From the NCBI RefSeq assembly GCF_963678635.1, contig NC_087064.1:33456369-33520368 (forward strand): a DNA stretch of 64,000 bases, read 5' to 3'. Position 1 is the first letter of the stretch, and every line of letters begins with the position of its first letter. Below are positions 1 to 11,600 of the stretch, in pieces. The notes under the pieces were generated by a model. It worked only from the letters and a program-made list of their open reading frames with translations. It had not been told where the DNA came from and did no database searches. Origin of the DNA: Symsagittifera roscoffensis. Taxonomy: Eukaryota > Xenacoelomorpha > Acoela > Convolutidae. A program made the translations under genes and the position numbers.

Positions 1-1251
1 GTTGTCAAAGTATCTGCTACTTGGTAAGCAGATTGAATAACTTGAATTTACCTCATTTGAATCCAGATAATAAAATTAGATTTAGCTGCTGTTAGTTTAT
101 TTAGACTTGGAAGTTTAGTTTTGATATTCAAATTAACAAATCGTTGCTCAATGAATATATTCTATGTTTTGGATACCCAAATGTTTTGCCTAATGATCAT
201 TCAATCGCTTTGATCTTCTACCAACTCTGCAGTTAAATCTTTGGAAGAAATTTCTCGACTTGTGATTGAAATGAAATTTCGCATCAATTTGTAGAAGTAA
301 TTTCTTCGAAGGGAGTAGAGTATGGTGAACGAACGTGATCATTTTGCATTTCTAAATAAACAGTTCGGATCAAATATTGTTTTTGTTTGTTGGATCATGC
401 GGCTCTTTTCCTAATTGCACTTCTTTTTGCGCTGAAATTAATTATATTACCTGTACTTGACAACTAATTCAAAGATTTAAACGTGGTTTTTGGAAGTGAG
501 CTGCAACAACATATTTTAAATAGCCTAATTGTTTCTTCATATTTAAAATAGCCCAACTGGGCTTTTTTTAAGCGCTGGCAATCAAATTTTTCAGCGTAAC
601 AGTTTGGCTTTTTTCGGCATAGTATTCTGCTTGTTTCTTTTATAAAAAATTTGACTCACGGGAAATTTTTTTCTTGGGTTATGGCAAATCTAAGCATTTT
701 GAACAAGTTTTTGCAGACCCAATTTTTTATAAAATAGATTTTTCTGATTAGCTTCATAGCTGAAACTTCCAATCTGAATAAGTTAGGGCGAGTTTTATAA
801 GGGACAGAAAAGGTGTTCTTAAACTCTTAAACCATTAGGTGGTTTTTCTTTTGATGTCCAAAGTAGTAGAAGTAGTAAGAGACTTTATTCACAATAAAGG
901 AAGTACAATATACACCAAGGGAGAAATTTATAAGAAAAACTTCAAGCACTAACGTAAATGGATATTGGCAAGCTTGCTTCGGGACTTAGAACAAAACCAT
1001 AAGGTTGAGAAGATACCCACTTTTTTTTAGATCAAACACTGATTTTACCCGTAAAGCTCTAATGAAAACGTTTCTGATTTGAAACTTCGCGTTTGCTTGA
1101 AAGAAAATAGATGTGCTAGAGAAGAGCGCGTAGAGTTACTTGGTAGAGTCATCTCGCGTTCCACCATGATGCCGAATTTCCATAACAAAATTTTTTTGGT
1201 CGACCAAATTGATTTCCTGAGCGCTTCCAGAAAAAATCGGAGACCCTATTT
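1..1251. other. Intergenic, AT-rich, no gene seen
   Basis: No exon-like reading frame, RNA gene or recognisable repeat is visible. The only open frame near the right end (about 1079-1327) is antisense to the 3' end of the LINE and starts at a non-ATG codon, so it is not taken as a gene. Confidence 0.6.
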
Positions 1252-1252
1252 T

Positions 1253-3375
1253 ATCATCATCATCATCATTGCTGGATTATACACCCTTTTTGGTACTCAA
1301 AGGTGTTTGTTTTGTCTGTCTCCTTAGTACGTGGCCGATGTGTAATAATGAGATCTGAATAAATGTGTCTTCAGTGATTTTCTGAATAACTGAAAGTCCG
1401 TTTCTTCTCGCATTTTCTGGGGCAGTGAATTCCAAAGTTTTGCTCCACAATAGCTGAAAGATCTTCTACCTAAACTTGAATTAACTCTGGGTACTACCAA
1501 TTTTGGACCATCACGCAAGCTATAGCTATTTTGTTTTAATTTGAGTATGTCTCTTAAAAATGCTGGACATAAATAGTTTCGGTTTAGTACTTTGAAAACA
1601 ATGCACAGTAATTTGAACTCAATTCGCTTCGAGACTGGTAACCAATGTAGATCATGTAGATAAGGGCTGGTTGGTGTTCCTTTCTTGAGTTGGAATACAA
1701 ATCGTCCAGCTGAATTTTGTATTTTCTGCAGTTTCATCAAAAGGTAATTGGGTAAACCAAAATATAGGCTATTGCAATAGTCAAGGCGGCTAAGTATAAG
1801 GGATTGACAGAGTAAATGTCGGGTCTCAAAAGAAAGGAAAGCTTTTATGCTAAAAAGTTTCCGCAGAATGTAATAGGCCGAGCTACAAACAGAATTGATT
1901 TGTCGTTGTAAGTTAAATTTGGAATCAAAAATAAAACCAAGCACTGTAAGTGTGTCTTCTGATTTGACAATTTCATTATTAACACGTATGTTTATTTCTC
2001 TTGCAACCTTCCTGTCAACAAACAGAACTTCTGTTTTATCAGAATTTATTTTCAAATTATTCATTTCAAACCATTTGGTAATTTTGACTAGACTTGCATT
2101 CAGATGATCAACTGAACTATTTAAATCTGCGGCTGATAAGTAAATTAAACCATCATCCGCATAAATTTGATAATTCAAATCAAGAGATAAAAAGAGAGAC
2201 CGTAGAGGTAAAAGGTAAATGCTAAAAAATAGAGGACCTAATATGGATCCTTGGGGAACTCCATTTTTCACAGATTCAGTCGAAGATAACCAGCTACTAA
2301 TTTTTAACTGCCTGGTAGCGACCACATAAATAAGACTTACAAAGTTCAAGAGCTGCTCCTTCAAGTCCAGTGTAATTTTCCAGACGGCGTAATAAAATAT
2401 CATGAGAGACCGTGTCAAAGGCAGCACTTAAGTCAAGAGCCACTAAGATTACGGGGCATTTGCTTGAAAGCTTGTTAAGAATGTCATTACTGGTGTTCAA
2501 AAGTGCTAATTCAGTGCTATATCCTTTACGATACGCTGATTGATAAGGATCGAGAATATCAAGCTTGTTTAAAAGATGCAGCAATTGAATCGAGATTACT
2601 CTCTCAAAAATTTTGGATGAAAAAGATAATTGGGTAACAGGTCTATAAGAAGACAACAGATTTCTATCAAGTGTTGCTTTCTTCAGAAAAGGACTTATAA
2701 TGCCTAACTTGAAAACATTTGGGAAATGTCCTTTCTGTAAACAATTGTTTAGTATGCCAGTAAAAGTTGGCACCCAGCTTTTTTGAATTTTCTTCATAAT
2801 CTCAGTTGGCATAGAATCGCAGGGGCTGGTAGCATTGGACATGGATGCAATTGCTTTATAAATATCATCACAAGTAACTTTATTGAACGAACTAAATTTC
2901 ACTTTGTCTCTGGCTAATGTTTCATTTGAGTCACGGTAATAAAAGTTATGAGGTTTCAATGAAGCAATGACGCTCTCAATTTTCTCAATAAAGAAAGTAT
3001 TAAATTTATCTGCCAGATCTGATAAAGAACAATTATTGGGTAGCACTGATCTCGTATCAATTCCTAAAACTTCATTGAAAGAACTGTATGAGCTCTTTGG
3101 TTGTGATTTGATACGATTTACTTCCCTATTGTAGTAATCAAACTGTTTCTCTTTAAATAACTTGCGACAATCCAGATTGGCATTCTTCAGAGTCAATCTA
3201 TTTTCCAGTGAAGGAACTTTATTGAAGATTCGTTCAAACTTACGGCGCTTTTGCTTCATCGTTTGCAAGTCATGGTCAAAAAATTTGCAGTTACGTTTTC
3301 TAAAAAGCCGAAATTTAGTTGGGTTAATATCAATTGTAACTTCAGCTACTATGTCAGAGAAATATTTTAGGCCAT
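1253..3375 (-). mobile_element. 5'-truncated CR1/L2-like non-LTR retrotransposon (LINE)
   Basis: This is a minus-strand LINE copy of about 2.1 kb. Its 3' end is a short microsatellite, read as repeated GAT on the minus strand (1253-1270), which is typical of CR1/L2-type elements; these end in short tandem repeats rather than poly(A). The reverse-transcriptase and C-terminal regions are kept. The coding frame can be followed upstream to about 3356, into what looks like the last residues of the apurinic endonuclease domain, and then meets a stop. So the endonuclease and any ORF1 are missing, as expected for 5' truncation during target-primed reverse transcription. The left boundary is firm and the right boundary is approximate (3356-3375). 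I have not identified target-site duplications. Confidence 0.85.
1324..3356 (-). pseudogene. LINE reverse transcriptase (ORF2) fragment, one frameshift
   Basis: The frame encodes the reverse transcriptase of the truncated LINE. Visible motifs in order are LDLSAAFDTV (RT motif A, first catalytic Asp), GVPQGSILGPLFF (motif B), and YADD at 2152-2163 (motif C, the other two catalytic Asp). The C-terminal segment with LWNSLP and SLKTHLF is the conserved tail of CR1/L2/Jockey-group ORF2 proteins. The frame is broken once, near 2310-2330, between motifs A and B: the upstream part (2297-3356) and downstream part (1324 to about 2320) are in different frames. There is no ATG at the apparent 5' end because the copy is truncated. 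It cannot make an active enzyme. The exact clade (CR1, L2, Daphne or Crack) cannot be settled by eye. Confidence 0.85.
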
Positions 3376-4887
3376 TTTATCAAACAATAGCCTCCCATAT
3401 CCGGGATTTTGGGATCAATCTAAAGAACGGGTTGTGGGAATTTCCTTTCCATACCCGACTACCTGACACGAAAATTGTCCCTCGGAAAAGTTATTAACCA
3501 TTTTTTGAACCTTTTTCGGATGATGCTCGGAAATGTCAACTACCTGAATTGTTAACCGTTTTTTGGGCTTCTCAATAAGTACCATGCAAAATCTGATATC
3601 ACAGGCTTAATCGACGCAACAGGTTGTTGAAAGCTTACCTTTATAATTTGCAATGCCCAGTTTTTTAGCGAAAAGTTATGGCCTGAAAAGTTATGAAATT
3701 TTGACCGTTTTCTGACTTCACTCGAAAATAACCGTGCCGCTTCTCAGATAAAAATTCAAGCGAGAAGCTCGATTTTGTGAAACTTCTCTACTTTCTTGGG
3801 CACTTCCTACTTTAAGCAGAAAAAGGTTTCGGTATTCGCAAAAGTAATTTTTGAGCTTTGACCGGTTTTTTAGAAACTTTGAATTTTCTGAAACATACCA
3901 TCAAATCTGCGAAATTTTCTTGCAGAAGCTATTGCTACTCAATTTTTCGCGTTTTTTTAAAAAAAAAAAAGAAATTCCATAAACCTAAATTTTTTACTCA
4001 TACGTATTTCAGTAGACACAACTTATGCCCAATTTTTGAAACCACGCATTTCGTCCTGCACAGTATTCAAAATTATAAAACAGGTGCATCCAGGTTTTTT
4101 TGGGCTCTAGGTATTCTTCATCGACATAAACGAAGTCCTAGTTCACCTAGTTTTTTTCATCATGTTTCATTTTTGTTCGACTTGTTTTTTTATGATTGTG
4201 TTGTATCGCAAGTGGCGCAAAGCTCCGCATCGCCTCTAGGTAAAATAGCTGCAAAATATTTCAAGCGAAAGCAACCAAATTTTCAAAGCAACCAAAAACT
4301 TTCAATTTGAAAACAAAAATAAAACTAAAAAAAAAGTTAAACAACCTGTGATATGCTCACATAGAAAAAGTGGTTGTGCTGTAGTTTTCGAACATTAATA
4401 TTTTCTCGCGTCTGAAGCGAATTGTGTCGCCTTTATAGAAAAGCTTGTTGCATGAAAATTGCTGAAAATTCCACCAAGAATTTATTGGTGATGAGAGGTC
4501 TGCAAAATTTGAAAAAAAAAACAATTTTCAGAAACGATTAAAAAGTTCCGCTTGAAAAATCAAAAAATAATAATACTTCAAAGTTTCTAGAACACAAAAG
4601 CAGTTTTGCTTAACAGAAAATCAGTTTTTCATTTTTACGTCTTTTCTTGCAATTAAATCCAATAACAATAAAAACCTTCAAAAGTTTTCCAAATTGGATT
4701 TAGTTTGCAAATTAATCGTATAATTTACACAATTGTTTTTGTTGGTGTAATTTTAAACAACTCTATTGACGAGCAATTTTTCTGTCCAGACAACTAAATT
4801 GGTGAGCAACGCAGTCAAAATTGGTGTTCAGAAAGTTCAGTGATTGCTACCAAAATAACGTATCAAAAGTTTTTCTATAAAAGAAAA
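3376..4887. other. Intergenic, AT-rich; one dispersed-repeat match
   Basis: No gene is recognised. The open frame at 3858-4310 is Phe/Lys-rich translation of AT-rich DNA without a family signature. About 4195-4241 holds a segment that recurs imperfectly at about 22814-22858 and is listed separately. Confidence 0.5.
4195..4241. repeat. Dispersed repeat copy 1 (partner near 22.8 kb)
   Basis: The segment starting tgtgttgtatcgcaagtg and running through a gc-rich core matches 22814-22858 at roughly three quarters of positions by eye. The surrounding sequence is AT-rich and not obviously shared. It may be the core of an old short interspersed element. Confidence 0.45.
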
Positions 4888-5813
4888 GAAGTTCTTTTCC
4901 TCCACCGAAGTTGCCTGAGGTGGCACTTTCTAACAGGCAGTGAATCGAAAAAGGCGACAATTTGTAAGAATTGGGGATTGGTATATTTTGAAGGGCCAGA
5001 AATCGTATCAAGCAAAATTTAGTCAAAAAATAAATGCTGAAATGGGAGATTCAGAAAATTAAAAAAAACTTGCTGAAGAAATATGGATGAAAAATACGTT
5101 TCAAATGTTTTGGAACTAGGTGCATCGTCAGAATTTCTGCAATACATTAGTTTTTATGACAATAAAACATCAATTTACAATTGATACTTATACATCTTTT
5201 ATGACCTTTTTTTTTAATTCGCAACAGTGTAAATTTAACTTAAAATCAAAATAAATTGGTTTCGAATGGTGCAAGGAAAAGTTTTTCGTTGCTTTTTCAC
5301 AGTTATCATCCTGTGTTTTTATCTTCAAACATCTCATATTCTTCGAAATATTATGCAAATGGTGTCGAAATTCTAATATCATAGGAGTCAGTTATGCGCG
5401 ATGAAAGCCCCAGTTAACAGCGTGTGAATTTTTAGAATGCCATTCCAATTGTGTAACCGTCCTCAACTCCGAGGGATCGCCATTTGGATCTTGTGCCTCT
5501 GATGCAAATGTTGGTTGCTCTTAGTATAGCGAATGAAATTCTACATCTCACCCAGCACATGACATGACTATATGGGCGGTCCCATTTTGATGCCAGACCA
5601 TTTGCTAGTCGTTTGAGGAAAAACGTGAACTCCGGTGCCAAAACACCATCTATTGAAGTGACAAGTGGAGTGAAAGACATGTGCTTTTCTTCACAAGCTG
5701 GTCCATACTTATTTTTCTTCTCAATCTCTGATGCTTTCAGTACATTCATGGGATTGCGGTTTTGGTAAGACGGAGCGTCAGTGTCTGTAACACGGATGTC
5801 GAACGACGCAGCC
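4888..5813. repeat. Tandem duplication, copy 1 (926 bp)
   Basis: This segment is repeated directly at 5814-6739 with a constant offset of 926. The copies differ at only a handful of positions seen by eye (for example near 4929/5855, 4999/5925 and 5100/6026). It contains the 3' end of the LINE endonuclease reading frame and the sequence beyond its stop. The repeat begins at gaagttcttttcctcc and ends at gacgcagcc. Confidence 0.93.
5432..5813 (-). pseudogene. Duplicated 3' fragment of the RLE endonuclease frame
   Basis: This carries the last roughly 125 codons of the endonuclease domain (SFDIRVTDTDAPSY through CIRGTR to the stop at 5432), duplicated by the 926-bp tandem event. Beyond 5814 the frame runs into unrelated repeat sequence, so the zinc motif and RT are absent from this copy. 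The encoded peptide is the same as in the other copy over this stretch. Confidence 0.85.
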
Positions 5814-6739
5814 GAAGTTCTTTTCCTCCACCGAAGTTGCCTGAGGTGGCAATTTCTAACAGGCAGTGAATCGAAAAAGGCGACAATTTGTAAGAATTGG
5901 GGATTGGTATATTTTGAAGGGCAAGAAATCGTATCAAGCAAAATTTAGTCAAAAAATAAATGCTGAAATGGGAGATTCAGAAAATTAAAAAAAACTTGCT
6001 GAAGAAATATGGATGAAAAATACGTTCAAAATGTTTTGGAACTAGGTGCATTGTCAGAATTTCTGCAATACATTAGTTTTTACGACAATAAAACATCAAT
6101 TTACAATTGATACTTATACATCTTTTATGACCTTTTTTTTTAATTCGCAACAGTGTAAATTTAACTTAAAATCAAAATAAATTGGTTTCGAATGGTGCAA
6201 GGAAAAGTTTTTCGTTGCTTTTTCACAGTTATCATCCTGTGTTTTTATCTTCAAACATCTCATATTCTTCGAAATATTATGCAAATGGTGTCGAAATTCT
6301 AATATCATAGGAGTCAGTTATGCGCGATGAAAGCCCCAGTTAACAGCGTGTGAATTTTTAGAATGCCATTCCAATTGTGTAACCGTCCTCAACTCCGAGG
6401 GATCGCCATTTGGATCTTGTGCCTCTGATGCAAATGTTGGTTGCTCTTAGTATAGCGAATGAAATTCTACATCTCACCCAGCACATGACATGACTATATG
6501 GGCGGTCCCATTTTGATGCCAGACCATTTGCTAGTCGTTTGAGGAAAAACGTGAACTCCGGTGCCAAAACACCATCTATTGAAGTGACAAGTGGAGTGAA
6601 AGACATGTGCTTTTCTTCACAAGCTGGTCCATACTTATTTTTCTTCTCAATCTCTGATGCTTTCAGTACATTCATGGGATTGCGGTTTTGGTAAGACGGA
6701 GCGTCAGTGTCTGTAACACGGATGTCGAACGACGCAGCC
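5814..6739. repeat. Tandem duplication, copy 2 (926 bp)
   Basis: Second copy of the 926-bp unit. This copy is continuous with the rest of the LINE pseudogene on its right side (6740 onward). Copy 2 is therefore the original and copy 1 is the added one, or the event was a slippage or unequal exchange at this point. Confidence 0.93.
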
Positions 6740-8626
6740 GACTGTCTATCCCAAACCCCACGAGCTGAAAGATCTGCAATTAGTGCCGGGGTTCCATTTT
6801 CTATATCTGGTTCTTTTACGACAGGTTCTCTTTTCACATCTTTCCACAAAATTGAAGCAAGATCGCCCACTGCGTCTCTTATTTCGTTGTGTCGTTGTGT
6901 TACCAGTCCGCCCTTCTTGCAAGAAAGTGCATGCTGTAAGTCAAAATCTTGTTGACATCCATCGCATCTCGAGAAAGAACGTTTGAGTGGTTTTCTGTAC
7001 CTGACACATAGAGCGTCTCTGAACTCTGTGGCTGACAAATCAAAATTATCTTTCAACAAGGGCAGCGAAGTTAGCCACAAGGAACAGTTGTTGTCGATTA
7101 TTCTCCGGATCGCTCGTTTCTAAATCTGCTGGTAAAACTGCAAGCAATTCATCGAGTTTATCTTTGTCCACATCATTTTGTTTCTCCTCGTGATTTTTTC
7201 TTGCTTCTCTCATCTTTGTTTTGTGTAGAGTTTGGTCGAAATCATCTTGGTGAAGGATCGAACTCACGAGACAGTCGGTTGCTTCACGTGAAGTGGAAAA
7301 TGCTAGTTCGGCACCTTCGATTGGATTTCGCACACCTAGTCCCCCTCTTTTGACAGGAAGTGAATACAAATCACGATCTGAGTGTGTGACACTAGAAATT
7401 CCTTGTAAGCTTGGCAAAAAATTTTCCTCCAACATCTTGTCGAGAGGTGCAAACAACTGCGACGTATCTTTGACTACTCTCTGGACAAAATTCCATTCGC
7501 ATTGCAGTGATCTTGTTAATCCAACTAAAGCAGCTTGAGGTTCTTTTTCTGCCACTTTGGACAACTCGCTAAGACAATCGAACCATTCTTGGACCTTTTT
7601 TGTAGTGAAACGAATTTTGCCTTCATCAGAGCCAATAAATCCGCTCAAATATTTTCTACCTTCAACTATTCTGATTGCCGAACCTGTCAAACAATTGATG
7701 AGCTTTTTCAACAAAGTTCGGGTGAACAACCAAATAACTTTTGCTTGGCTCGGGGTAATAGCCATACTTCGGACCTTTTTCAGTCAAAGATGACAACCAT
7801 TCAACCAGGTTTTCTAGTGCGCCGAGAGCTCCCGAATCATCTGCATACCATGTTTGTAAATACTTATCTCGGCCTTTGAGTGATTCAATCAATGGCATCA
7901 ATGAAACCCCATAGAATAACATCGCTAGTGGATCACCCTGTGTAGTGCCTTCACTACTGAAAAGAAGCTCTGTCGTTCCTGCAACAATTAGCGGCGCATA
8001 CCCTCTATATGTGTTGAATAGAAATCGTGAGCACCTTGGCCAAAGTATTCTAGCATTCCATAGAGCCGTTTCCCTGTTCAATGCATTGAATGCATTTGAG
8101 GCATCCATCAATAGAAAACCATGTCCGTCCTCTTTGGTGCTATTAAACAACTCCTCCACTGCGTGTACAGCTCCTTCTATTCCTGTTTTCACACCACAAG
8201 CTAGTTGTTGAGATCCACAGGTTTCTTCGAGATCTTTTTTGTCGCTTCGGCCATACATTTACACATTACCCTTCGCAAACACTCACCTATGCCAATGGGT
8301 CTAACTCCAGAGCACTTGTCCAAAGCGATCAGACGACCTGACATCAATGCTCGTATTTGGTTCCATGGAATAATTTCGTTAGCTATCTTTGTGATCAGCG
8401 CTGCCAATTTGTCTCTCAAAGCCGAACTGTGTCCTCCAAATCGAAGAAATGCGTCTTTCCAGTGTTCGGAATCTGTTCCTGAAGGTCCGGCTCCACCGTG
8501 CATTGACCTCGCAAATTTTTCTATATAAGAAGAAGTGATGGTTACTGTTTCTAACTCAGGCAAGTTGTCTACTTGTATTCTTGCTTCTTCTTTTGACTGT
8601 CTTTTATGACCTTGATTTTGAACCAT
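6358..8626 (-). pseudogene. RLE-LINE reverse transcriptase/endonuclease, three frameshifts
   Basis: The first in-frame ATG is at 8626. Domains in order: an RT finger region with GGAGPSGTDSEHWKD and RPIGIGECLRR; palm motif A around LLMDASNAFNALNR; motif B EGTTQGDPLAMLFY; motif C YADD at 7836-7847; a thumb and connection region; then a zinc motif with C-x2-C (6955-6966) and the paired His/Cys of HALSCKKGG (about 6915-6934); and last a PD-(D/E)xK-like domain (ADLSARGVW, FDIRV, EIEKKNKYG). Three frame changes break it, near 8230-8240, 7670-7690 and 7060-7075; each is where a conserved block stops in one frame and resumes in another. It is dead as a protein-coding unit. R2-superclade membership is inferred from domain order. 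Utopia- or NeSL-like families are alternatives. Confidence 0.8.
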
Positions 8627-8629
8627 CAA

Positions 8630-11600
8630 GTTAACAAATTAGCTAATCACAGTTGACCATTTAATCTCTAGAAAATCAAAAATTTAGAATTATTTTGACT
8701 GTAGTTTTCTGAATCTAAATGTTCGTTAAACCAATGAGCGAAGAAAATCCGTCCCAAATGACAGAAAGCTTCACTTCCAAATTGTAGAGTGCGTCCAATT
8801 TTTTGATTTACCGAATTGTCTTAAAATGTTGCGGCTAGTTTGCTGTTGTATATCATTGACATCCTGAACATAAGCCAGAAAAATTTGAGAACATCTATAG
8901 GGCTAATCTTGGTTGATCTTTCAACTGCAACTAGCTCATCCCAGGACACAACGCTCCGTCAATAACTGGAGTAAAAATTACAGAAGGAGAATAAATTGAT
9001 TGTGAGTGACGATGTGGCAAACAACATTTATAACAGCCAGATAACCGAAATTTTTCGCCCCGTTTTTTCGAAGAAATGCCAAGGTGTTTGAAGATGGAAA
9101 AGCTGCCGACTTTATTAATTGCCTACTGCAGACGTGGAAGCACGCCAGAATTGTTTAGTAGGCTACTCGGAACAAGAGTGCTTAGTTTTTCTTCAAAGAA
9201 ACGACTGCTTCCTCGCAACACCATCCAGAACAGCTCATGGAAAATCAGAAGCTGCACCAGAGTGCTGAACTTGAACTGAAGTTGATAAGAGTGGCTATTA
9301 CACACAAAGAGGGACCCACAAGACTGAATGGCAGAATCAGGGGTATCCAACAAAGAGCATCGCAAACAAGAAAGAAGGCCGAACGAAGACGTGAGCAGAA
9401 GCTGAAGGCAGAGGAAGAGTCAGCGTCACAAAAACAAGAGAGATGTAATTGAGATTTATTGTGCTCTATGTCCTGTGAATTTCATTACTCGTGACCTACA
9501 AACATTGATCACAGTGCTTTCTTCTACTGTATGGCTCAGTGTGTGGGAAACTGTTCGAAACTTTTTTAAAAAAAATAAAAGTTTTGTTCATAGTTAAAGC
9601 TTTATATTAGAAGTCAAAAAAATGACATGACATCAGGTTTTTTGGAATTTTTGAATTTAAGGTACCCGAGAACGTTTTTTTGTACCAATTGGTGCATAAT
9701 TTTCAGCCGAAACTTCTACAGATTGAGACAACAAGGGCTAAAGAGGACAAAAAAAGGTACTTAAAATCGGTAATGAAAATTCAATTGCTGGTGCAGAAAG
9801 AAATCGACGAACAGTTGTGCAGTGTTATATCAATGCAAGCTTAAAAATCTTCTGACACTAGAACAGAAAATCAACAAACTCCGAGATACAATTTAAACCT
9901 CTTCGTGGGAGAAACGGTAGATGAGTTAAGTTGCTCGAAACATTGGACTGCCAGGAGGATTACATGAAACAATGTCAATGGCTCGACAGATCCAATCAGA
10001 GATAAGTTTATTGAATGGCATTTTTGGCTGTTATTGACATTTTTTCCCATTAATTAAGTACCAATTCAATGCAACCTTTAATTACTTTCTCTGGCATCTT
10101 AAATAATGTTTCGATATTGATTCTATCGATGATGTCAAAAAAGTTTGCAAACGTTTTTTTTTAATTACATGCGCCGAACTGTTCAGAATTGTATTGATTA
10201 TGCACAACTCGGCATCAGAAATAAAAAAAATGTTTGCAAATTTTTTGGATATCGTAGGTTGAATCAATCTCAAAACAATACGAAAGATTTGCAATGATTT
10301 GAAAAAAAAGTCAATTCTTGAAGACGTCATACTACGAATTGAAAAGTAACAAAATATCACTTCTCATGAACAAAAAAAACGAGATGAGTGATCATTTGTA
10401 ATCTAAGATGAGTTCATCAGGCAAGCAAACTGCCCAGTTGTACAGTTTAGTTGAGGTATACAAGGTTGAGACAGCCGTACGACCAATCCTATCATTTCTG
10501 CACAGCTCTGTGTATATTTAAAAAAAAACGTTTGCAAACTTTTTTGATATGATCGATGAAATAATCTCAAAACAATACCCAAGATGCCAGAGAAACATAT
10601 AAAAGTTTTGGCCTAGACCCGGATGAAAGGTTGCTCTAGATCTTGTTATTTGGCAAATAATATATAGGTCAGACCACCGAGCTGAGTTTCTGACACTAGA
10701 GTTAATAAATTTCTTTTCAATAGAAGAAAAAGAAGCAGGACATGAACAAGCGCGACAAGTTCAGAAGCAGGAAGTTAACTCAAGAAATGCAGTCCTACCA
10801 AAATTCGGTTTGTTTATTCAAAAGGAAACATGTATAAAACAAAATTACGGCTCAAAAACTTCAGACATTTTAAAAAATCTTATACTTGTTAATTGCAAGT
10901 GTTGTGGGTAATACAACTTTGCTTTTGTACTTAATAATTGCATCAACATCATCTAGTCGTGTACGAAAATTTATTACTTGGTTAAACTTTGATTTTTTTC
11001 ATCCATAAAACAGTACTTTGAAACTAAAAGCGCTATAAACATTGACCTTCTTATTATTTTAAACTTTTTCCTCATTTTTTTTATTCAAATACAATCGTGC
11101 ATGCCTCAAATTGATCCCAACAAAACCTCGAGAATACATCACCAGCAAACCCAATAACCATAAACTTTTCTGGAGGGAGAAAAAATCATAAAGTTCTAAG
11201 AGAAGTGTTACTGGCCAGACAAACTGAAGCTTTTCTTAAAAAGCTTTCAAGTTTTCCATTATTACGTTCAATTTTTTAGACATTACTGAAATCAAAGAAA
11301 ATTGCCACACAACTTTTGCACAGTAGCCAAAAATCAGCTCAAAAAAAACAAATTGTAAATTATTTTCCCCGTCCATGTACTGGAATTGAAAAAACATAAG
11401 TTGTAAAGTAGGAAAAGAAAAAAAAGTTACCAACAAGAATTTAGCAAACCTGAATTACAACTGTATAGCTAAAAATTAAACCTGAATACGATTTGTTGCT
11501 TTATACGAATGGTCACTTGTTGTCAATTACCGTCTTTTACATAATTTTGAAATTTCGACTGTTACTAAATGTTGCCGAACTTCTGAAGAAAATTTTTGAA

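Larger units (their letters stand above)
4888..8626 (-). mobile_element. RLE-type (R2/NeSL-group-like) non-LTR retrotransposon remnant
   Basis: This minus-strand element encodes a reverse transcriptase followed by a Cys/His zinc motif and a restriction-like endonuclease domain, the order found in R2, R4, NeSL, CRE and related LINEs. It differs from the LINE at 1-3.4 kb, which belongs to the apurinic-endonuclease group. The coding region runs from about 8626 down to a stop at 6358, and the 3' non-coding part lies within the tandem duplication. The 5' end may be truncated, because nothing coding is seen above 8629. Element ends are not defined. Confidence 0.75.

Noticed and set aside
9076-9452. 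Two overlapping plus-strand frames with a Lys/Glu/Arg-rich end
   Set aside because: Low complexity, no motif, no splice partner; not enough to call a gene.
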